DNA from: Todiramphus chloris collaris
Lineage: Eukaryota; Chordata; Aves; Coraciiformes; Alcedinidae
Reading direction: 5' to 3'
Length of the DNA stretch: 64,000 nt
Assembly (NCBI GenBank): GCA_025345505.1
Contig: JANVCC010000152.1
Location: 2,241,318-2,305,317, forward strand
Made by a program: the position numbers and the translations under genes. The notes below the pieces were generated by a model, which had not been told where the DNA came from, did no database searches, and worked only from the letters and a program-made list of their open reading frames with translations. Positions 57,804-64,000 of this stretch are shown in pieces. How positions within the stretch are numbered: position 1 is the first letter of the stretch; every line of letters starts with the position of its first letter.

Positions 57804-60761
57804 CAGCCCAGAATGAATGGACTGTTGTTCTCATTTAGTAGGAAAAAAAAAAAACCAAACCCAGAAAACAGTGATAGATGAAATAATCTGTTGAGGGGTT
57901 TCTTTTGTTTTGTTGTTTGGTTGGGTTTTTTTTGTTTGGTTGTTTTTTTTTGTTTTGGTGGTTTTTTTTTTTTTTTTTTTTTTTGAGGGTTGTTTTTTCT
58001 TTTGGGGGTTGTTTCACATTTTTTTCAGAGACAGTTTTGAGAGTTCTGCAGGATATGACAGTAAAAGTAAGATTCACATGCTTGAAAAGATATGTTTGAA
58101 GTGGCTTTAGGTGGTTAAGTTTTCATTTGCAATTCTTCCTCTTTCAGCATCTACATCTAGGGCAATTCACAAGGAATTCTAGACGTCTAACATGCCTCTC
58201 TCATGTATATTCATTCATATCACCTCAAAGAAAGACATCTAACCCAACTCAGCTCTGATGCACCAAAGGTCCCAATTTCCAGGTATTTAACTTCTGTACT
58301 AACTGTTGCAGACCAGGAAAACAGCCTGCAAACAAGCTCTGATACAGAACATGCTCATTGTAGTTTTGGGTTAGCAAGCAATCTATACCAAAAGGAAAAG
58401 AGGATAGCAAGGGCAGGTGTTTCCTCAGACACTTTAGTTTAGGTTATTGTGTTATCATTAGGGTGGGAAGGCGCAGCAGTGACAATTCAGCTCAGGGGAC
58501 AAAACAAGATGGGTGGAGAATATGTGCAAAGCCTGAGGGCAAGTCAGCTGCTATGTGTACCCTCATCTTTCCTGTATCTGATGTTCTCAGCTCTGTTATC
58601 TGGGATGGACAAGCCAGGTGGTCACAATCATTGTCTATCCCTCCAAAAATGGATGACGTCTTGCAGCCACAAATTGGAAATCATCCTGAGCCCTTGTTGA
58701 GTCCAGGACCCTGATCAGTTTTTGGTTAAGTGTTCATTTGCCTTTCCCAGAACCATGATGGAGGCATTGAAACAATTTCACGCTCCAGGGCCCTACAATA
58801 TGCCTAAATACTGTCTAAGTCACTAATGTAGACTTAGCCAGTGTGTTCACTTTGGTGAATGTCCTTGTCTCTCACCACTCAGAAAGAAGGTAACTCTCTG
58901 CCTCTGGTAACTTCTGAACTTCTGTTCTCACTCCTGCTTCTTATGCTTCATGGGCAAACTGTATCAAAACCCAGGATACAGACAAATGCCATTCAATTCT
59001 CATGTGACTTCCTTAAAAAGGCGTACCTCTGAACAGTCCAGTCAAAGCCACCATTGTCCCTGCATGCCAGCACTTAGTCACAAGCCTCTGTCACCAACCT
59101 CTGTCAGACCTCAACTGTTCTGTGATTCTTTGAACATCTGGAAGCCTTCACAATGCTACCACAAAAGGACCACATAGAGTTGCTACTTATGGACCTACAT
59201 GACTAATTCAATGGCTGTTTGTACCAAACCCTTGTCATGTCATAGGGATTTCTTCCAGACTCAAAGGGTTTGTCTGCAATTAAAAAAAAAAATCTATTCT
59301 CTGGAAGACTATTTTAGCAGCGCAGAGGCGGCCCGATCACAGTGTTTAGACCTGTCTTGTGTAAAAAAATCTACTCTTCATCACCTGTTGACATTCAGTT
59401 GAGATTTAGACACTAAAAAGTAGGTGTAGGGTAGATATTTAAAATTCTATTATAGTCAGTGGAGACCTGGACCTTTATTCAGTTGCCTAAACATAGTGTG
59501 TAATGCCATTGGAATTTCCCTGTGCAAGATACCTGCATAGGGCTGGCAACCATGATAAAGAGCCTATAGGAAACCCATATCTTTTAAAAGAGGTGGCTGA
59601 AGGCTAAAATGGCACTACAGGTGGTTAGGTATATGGACCCCGTCACTAATCAGTACAATCAAGGGAGAGTAGAAGGCAGTTCAGTAGAGATCAGTCATGA
59701 GAAGTGGGGTCCACATGCCCACATCTAGTCTCAGTGCCCACATCCAGTCCCAGCTGCACTATATCCACAGTGTGTTCATGGAGCTGGTAACTTTGTCACC
59801 GTACCTATAGGGTACCTACATATCCCTGAAAGACTACAAAAAGGCCAGGCAGAATACCTTGGCTTGTTTACCTTGATTGACTGGCATCTGCCAAAGTAGT
59901 CAGGACAGTTAGATTTCCGACTGTAGGTAATGGCATTTCAGTGAAATGAAGCTTGGGAGAGTGCCCACCTACCTTTGTGAGGCCTATTAATAAGGATGAG
60001 GCCTACTCTAGAGAACAAGTTTCAGGAGTCAAAAGTTGCATGACTTCTTGTACCTGCTATTGTTTGTGCAAATTTACTTGCAAATATGTGTATGAGAGCA
60101 CTCTTGAATTAAAAAACCATCTCTTCCAAAAGGTGAAGAACTGGCTCTGTGTATCCTCACAGCGAAAGCCAAGGACAGGCTGAATTAAAAGCATTTGCTT
60201 TGTGTGGGAGGAAACTTAGGCCAGTGATACAGAATTACCTCCCACACTTCGGCTGGTATGTGTCACACTTTGAAAAGGGTATTAAACATTAGATGAGACA
60301 ACAGAGAAACTTCCAGTCAACTGGCATTTCATTCTGCTCTGTCTGCACTCCCTACACTCCTCTGAATGCCATCCTAGTTTTTCTCTTTCATCAAAATTCT
60401 ATGTATGTTAAATCTTCCCTAGATCAAATGAAGTTTCTGCAGGTCTCCTTGTTCTGCAGGTGATGCCTGGATCACTCTGGCAGTGTCCTGTGAGAGCACC
60501 ACTCTCCCCATCCCACCAGATTCCCTCCAATGCCTGGCCTCCACCTTACCATGGACAGCCTAATCAGTTTCCTACATGTATGCAAAGAGCTTGTGAATAG
60601 ACTTTGGCTAGGTCTGCAGGAGAGTCCAGCCTAGAAAGCAAAGTGTCATCTCTAAGGTTCATAAGGACATAAGACATCTTCTATTTTGCCCTGTGTCAGT
60701 CTCATCTAATACTGCATCTCAAGTAGTGTCAATGAGCAATATGATTAGGAAGGACATGTGA
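57804..60761. other. T/G tract then unique stretch, no gene seen
   Basis: After the CR1 and the low-complexity tract (57902-58027), no repeat or gene is recognised. Two overlapping 83-codon frames at 58449-58714 have no motif. A short CR1-tail-like string near 59115-59135 lacks the rest of the element. Confidence 0.5.
57902..58027. repeat. Long T/G-rich low-complexity tract
   Basis: Over 120 bases consisting almost only of T and G, with a T run of about 24 at 57962-57985 and G-runs of three to five. A companion A/C-rich stretch at 57842-57862 precedes it. It begins about 100 bases after a CR1 3' end. Such tracts grow by slippage and can adopt triplex or G-rich structures. Confidence 0.9.
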
Positions 60762-60870
60762 GCAGTAAAAAAGCATTTCCTAATGTTCAGAGTCAACCTC
60801 CTGTGTTTCAGTTTGTGCCGATGGCCTCTGGTAGCACTGAAAAGAGCCTGGCTCTGTCAATCAGTGGTTT
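60762..60870 (-). mobile_element. CR1 LINE internal 3'-UTR/ORF2-end fragment, minus strand
   Basis: 'gcatttcctaatgttcagag', 'tcctgtgtttcagtttgtgc' and 'actgaaaagagcctggctct' are the inverted CR1 region just before the 3' UTR. Both ends are lost, including the tail, so this is an old, trimmed fragment. Confidence 0.75.
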
Positions 60871-62511
60871 AAGAGGATTGGTGATAAGGCCCTATGTTTT
60901 TCTTTTACTATCACTTTATGTACTTGCTTTCCATGAATTTATCTATCACCTTTTTGGACCTGCTGTATTTGTACCTGCAGGGTACACATACGCATGAAGT
61001 CTAAAGGCTGAATAACTTTCAGGTCATCTAGTTCACCAGAGATGAAAAAAATCATCCAGATTCCTCATCTCCTTTTTAAGTCCAAAGCTGTAAATTACAA
61101 TAAGACATTTTATTTCTCAGAAAAACAAACCGTATCCCATCCCACAGGAAGAAAATGCACCCACCCATACTCCTTGCTTCTAAAATGACAAATTTGGTAA
61201 GCCCATGTCAGAGTACTGACCATGCTATATACGGTTTTCTTTTTCTGGCTTTGACTAGTCCTTGGTTATTAGGAGATGGGCAATAAAAAGAAATCTAGGC
61301 TCTCCAAAGGCAAGTACTACTGGGGAAAAAAATCATTTATGAGATTGTAACTGAAAACAAAATTCGGACACGTCTGTCTATTTCTCCCACTCTTATCTTT
61401 TTTCTCCAACCAGCCTCCCACTTTTGTGCATCATTTATCCTCTCCCTCCTTCTGCAAGGTTTTCCTTAAATCTTCCCTCAAGGCTTTGTTATGTGTCTTT
61501 TCCAAGACCATTTTGTGTCTGAATTCCTCTGGTGCATTATACTTGTCTGAATGAAGTAGCACATTTGTCAGGAGACAGGCCCTGCCTTTTGACTTGGTGT
61601 TGAGAAGTGGGGAAATTTATGCTATAGAAATTATTTACAAGTTTAATCTCCATACTTCACTTTTTCTCCCATAAATAAAATTATTCTCATTAACAATCAT
61701 GTCAGCATGTTGCAGTTATAAACAGTTATCATATCTTCTGATTACAATTCCATAGCAGCATTTCTAAGCCAGCGGTCTCAAAAATCTTTGCAGCCCTGTA
61801 GTATTCCATTTAAGAGACAAGTAAAGTTTATTATTGCAGACACTGAACTTCACTGGTTTGCTCAAGATTTGTCTACAGCTGAACTAAAACATAACCCAAA
61901 CATCCACCACACGTTTCTCTATGAGCAACTTTCAGTAAGATTCATCTCACAGTGGCAATCTCAGGACTAGGATGTGACTTTTGCTGTTGAGTGCTGGCTT
62001 AGACCAAAGCTTAATATTTATGGAATAGAAGTCAGGTCAAATGAATTTCAGTGTTGGTAGTCATGTCATTACTGGAACCTGGGAAGTTTGTTAAGACGGA
62101 AAAATAAAAAAGGATAAGGATCTGTCTATGTTTATATTGCTGAAGGGATCCAAGGATACTGCATTGCTAGTGAGCCCACAGTCTGGGCTGGGGCCATTCT
62201 CCCTGGTGCTATACAGGAACAGCACATAGCCTGACCCACTCCTGTTAAACCAGCTGAGCATGACTGTTTCAGTTTTGCTTCCTTCTGCCCCACACAGACC
62301 TCCAACAGTTCCCCTAGGACTCCCTTTTCAGGGTATGCAACGCAAACCCTTGTCTTCCCGCTATGAAACAGCTTCCTACTGGACTGAGACCCACAACCTC
62401 ACATTAGCTATGGATTTGAACTTGGAAAAAAACCCACATGAACAAAGTAGAAATTATGGCTTAGGGCCTTCAAGGGCACACCACATTGAACTCAGAAGAG
62501 AACCAGGGCCT
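60871..62511. other. Unique stretch, no gene seen
   Basis: No repeat or gene is recognised. Frames up to about 103 codons (62260-62571 plus, partly overlapping the next CR1) have no motif. Confidence 0.5.
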
Positions 62512-62795
62512 AGGATCATAGAATTATTTTGGTCTGAAAAAATCTTTCAGATCATCAAGTCCAACCATTAATCCAGCACTTCCAGGTCACCACTAAACTA
62601 TGTCTCTCAGCACCACATCTACACGTCTTTTAAATACCTCCAGGGATGGTGATTCCACCATTTCCCTGGGCAACCTGTGCCAGGGCTTTACAACCCTTTT
62701 GGTGAAGAAATTTTTTCCTAATATCAAATCGAAACCTCCCCTTGCACAGCTTGAGGTCATTTCCTGTTGGCCTATCACTTGCTATTGGGAGAACA
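62512..62795 (-). mobile_element. CR1 LINE 3'-end fragment, minus strand
   Basis: Inverted order: 'ggatcatagaattattttgg', 'gatcatcaagtccaaccatt', 'caccacatctacacgtcttt', 'caacctgtgccagggcttta' and 'cctatcacttgctattggga'. The minus frame 62593-62778 keeps the ORF2 end (W-H-R-L-P-R-E-M-V-E-S-P-S-L-E-V-F-K) with the canonical stop after V-V-L-R-D-I-V. Subfamily as in the 28-29 kb and 13.6 kb copies. Confidence 0.94.
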
Positions 62796-64000
62796 GACTG
62801 ATTGTAGGACTATGTAGCCTTTTGCCTTGGCGTCATAGCAAGATGCTCAGCAAGGCACTCACTGACTTCAATTTTATATAGAAAGACAGATGTAGTCTAT
62901 GATGCAGATGTAGTCTATGATACAGTCAACTGTATATAAGCAAGGCACAGAATTTCATGTATTGATTCATACATCCTGAACATAACATCCCTTTAGAGAA
63001 GGACCATATGAAGATTATTTGACCCAGCTCTGCTTTGCACCAAAGCTGGTGAAGATGACCAATATTTAATCACCCCAGACAGTAAAACTAACGGCATGAG
63101 AAGAAAAACTTTCTCACATTTTTAGAAGAATAAGAATGTGCTATTTAAACTGAAATCCTGTACTTTCATGCTTTCTGAGCTTTTCCTGCAATTCAGAAGG
63201 CATTTTCAGCCTGTGCAAAAGTGATATGGGTACTTAACCAAGAGTCAAACCCTCATCAGTTTGAACTAGCATAGTTCCAGCTAAGCCAGTGGCATTATAA
63301 CAATTAAATTCAAGTACAAGTCTAGCCCAATAAACACACAAAAAAAGTCATCAAACTGTGGCAGAAATAGTCTGGACTGATAACTCGTTAAACAGCATTT
63401 CAAATTGTTATTGTCAGTAGTAATGTAAGTGAAATGGCAGGGTTCTTTTGAAATCAAGTTAATGAATGAGGGATGCTCTTATCTCACACGCGGATGATAA
63501 TTCCACAGCGAGAGAAAATTGCACATCCTCTCCCTCTGCCTCACACTGCTAGCTAATCACTCGCAGTGGCGAACACTGGGGATTCCCATGAGCTGGAGAG
63601 CTGCCAGCAGCAGAATAATGCAGATGAACTTGAACAGAAGGACAGGATTTGGGACATTTCAAGAGGATTTCCATTCTTAGCTGAATGTCAGCACTCATTG
63701 AAATTCAGACAGGTCAAATCATGTTCTCTAATGAGCCAAATGCAGATTGCTGCCATTGCCATGGCAGCACAGTGCTGTCCAGGAACATCATTTCCTCCAT
63801 GTGGGTTACTGAGTAAAAGACAAGCTCAATAAATTGTTAATATATTCACTCTCCAGGCAGGTCAAATGGTAATTAACCTCATGCTCATCACTGCTGCTTT
63901 GAGAGATAGCTCAGTGTCTACCATGCAGCTACAGTTTGATCCAATAACTACCATACAGAGGTGATAAAGGTGTGCAGAGCATCACAGGAGCTATGAAAAG
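62796..64000. other. Unique stretch at right edge, possible conserved block
   Basis: No interspersed repeat or gene is recognised. An 18-base tandem duplication lies at 62887-62922. The segment from about 63480 has more balanced base composition, a few CpGs and a TAATTA-type site (near 63871), and may be a conserved non-coding element. The 88-codon frame 63566-63832 has no known domain. Confidence 0.45.
62887..62922. repeat. 18-bp tandem duplication
   Basis: Two copies of cagatgtagtctatgatg/a differing at the last base. A recent local duplication. Confidence 0.92.

Noticed and set aside
59105..59135. CR1-like tail 'actgttctgtgattctttga'
   Set aside because: The preceding conserved 3' block is absent, so a single tail-like unit is not enough to call an insertion.
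1..64000. CRISPR array, prokaryotic operon, phage or plasmid module
   Set aside because: No regularly spaced repeats and no dense same-strand coding. Composition and the CR1/LTR content are vertebrate (avian).

Overview
The window looks like AT-rich, gene-poor intergenic (or very long intronic) DNA from a bird. The strongest evidence is the repeat content: at least twenty fragments of the LINE CR1 (chicken repeat 1). They have the avian CR1 3' end, with a conserved 'cttccaaccc' block followed by a short ATTCTATG-type tail instead of poly(A), and ORF2 reverse-transcriptase remnants. There are also four or five solitary LTRs of endogenous-retrovirus type resembling LTRs I know from neoavian genomes. 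A turtle or crocodilian also carries CR1, but this CR1/LTR mix fits a bird better. My hand-drawn CR1 boundaries add up to about 11-12 kb, roughly 18% of the window, which is high for most birds.

I found no intact cellular protein-coding gene, no rRNA or tRNA, no CRISPR and no bacterial-type operon. Open frames with recognisable content are decayed CR1 pieces: ORF2 (reverse transcriptase and C-terminal region) and, at 47.1-47.8 kb, the ORF1 esterase-like region. The remaining open frames are short and look like chance, with two weak exceptions listed as findings (44630-45118 minus; 24861-25052 plus).

Layout: 0-1.2 kb CR1; 1.2-7.1 kb unique AT-rich DNA; 7.1-10.8 kb CR1, a minus-strand LTR, a CR1 3' end, and a mixed-composition block that may be an old LTR; 11.4-14.2 kb two plus-strand CR1 copies, the first being the longest continuous ORF2 remnant; 16.2-16.7 kb old minus-strand CR1; 17-24 kb mostly unique with two CR1 3' tails; 24.1-24.65 kb a complete-looking minus-strand solo LTR; 26.9-29.5 kb one minus and one plus CR1; 32.5-33.1 kb CR1; 34.6-42.5 kb mostly unique DNA between two CR1 3' fragments; 45.5-49.0 kb the densest block, with a plus-strand LTR, a CR1 copy retaining 5' (ORF1) sequence, a second CR1 abutting it, and an LTR fragment; 51.6-57.8 kb three CR1 copies and a long plus-strand LTR; 57.9-64 kb mostly unique with two minus-strand CR1 fragments. 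Simple repeats include a 21-base C run, a TA tract, a T13G10 junction, GATA repeats and a long T/G-rich tract.

I do not see a previously undescribed functional system. The observations most worth checking are the CR1 copy with an ORF1 esterase remnant lacking its nucleophile block, CR1 copies with damaged reverse-transcriptase catalytic motifs or internal deletions, similar 5' truncation points in two CR1 copies, LTRs with readable TATA and poly(A) signals, and a possible conserved non-coding block at the right edge. Boundaries were drawn by eye and are good to about 10-50 bases. Family assignments rest on remembered consensus patterns, not on a database search.
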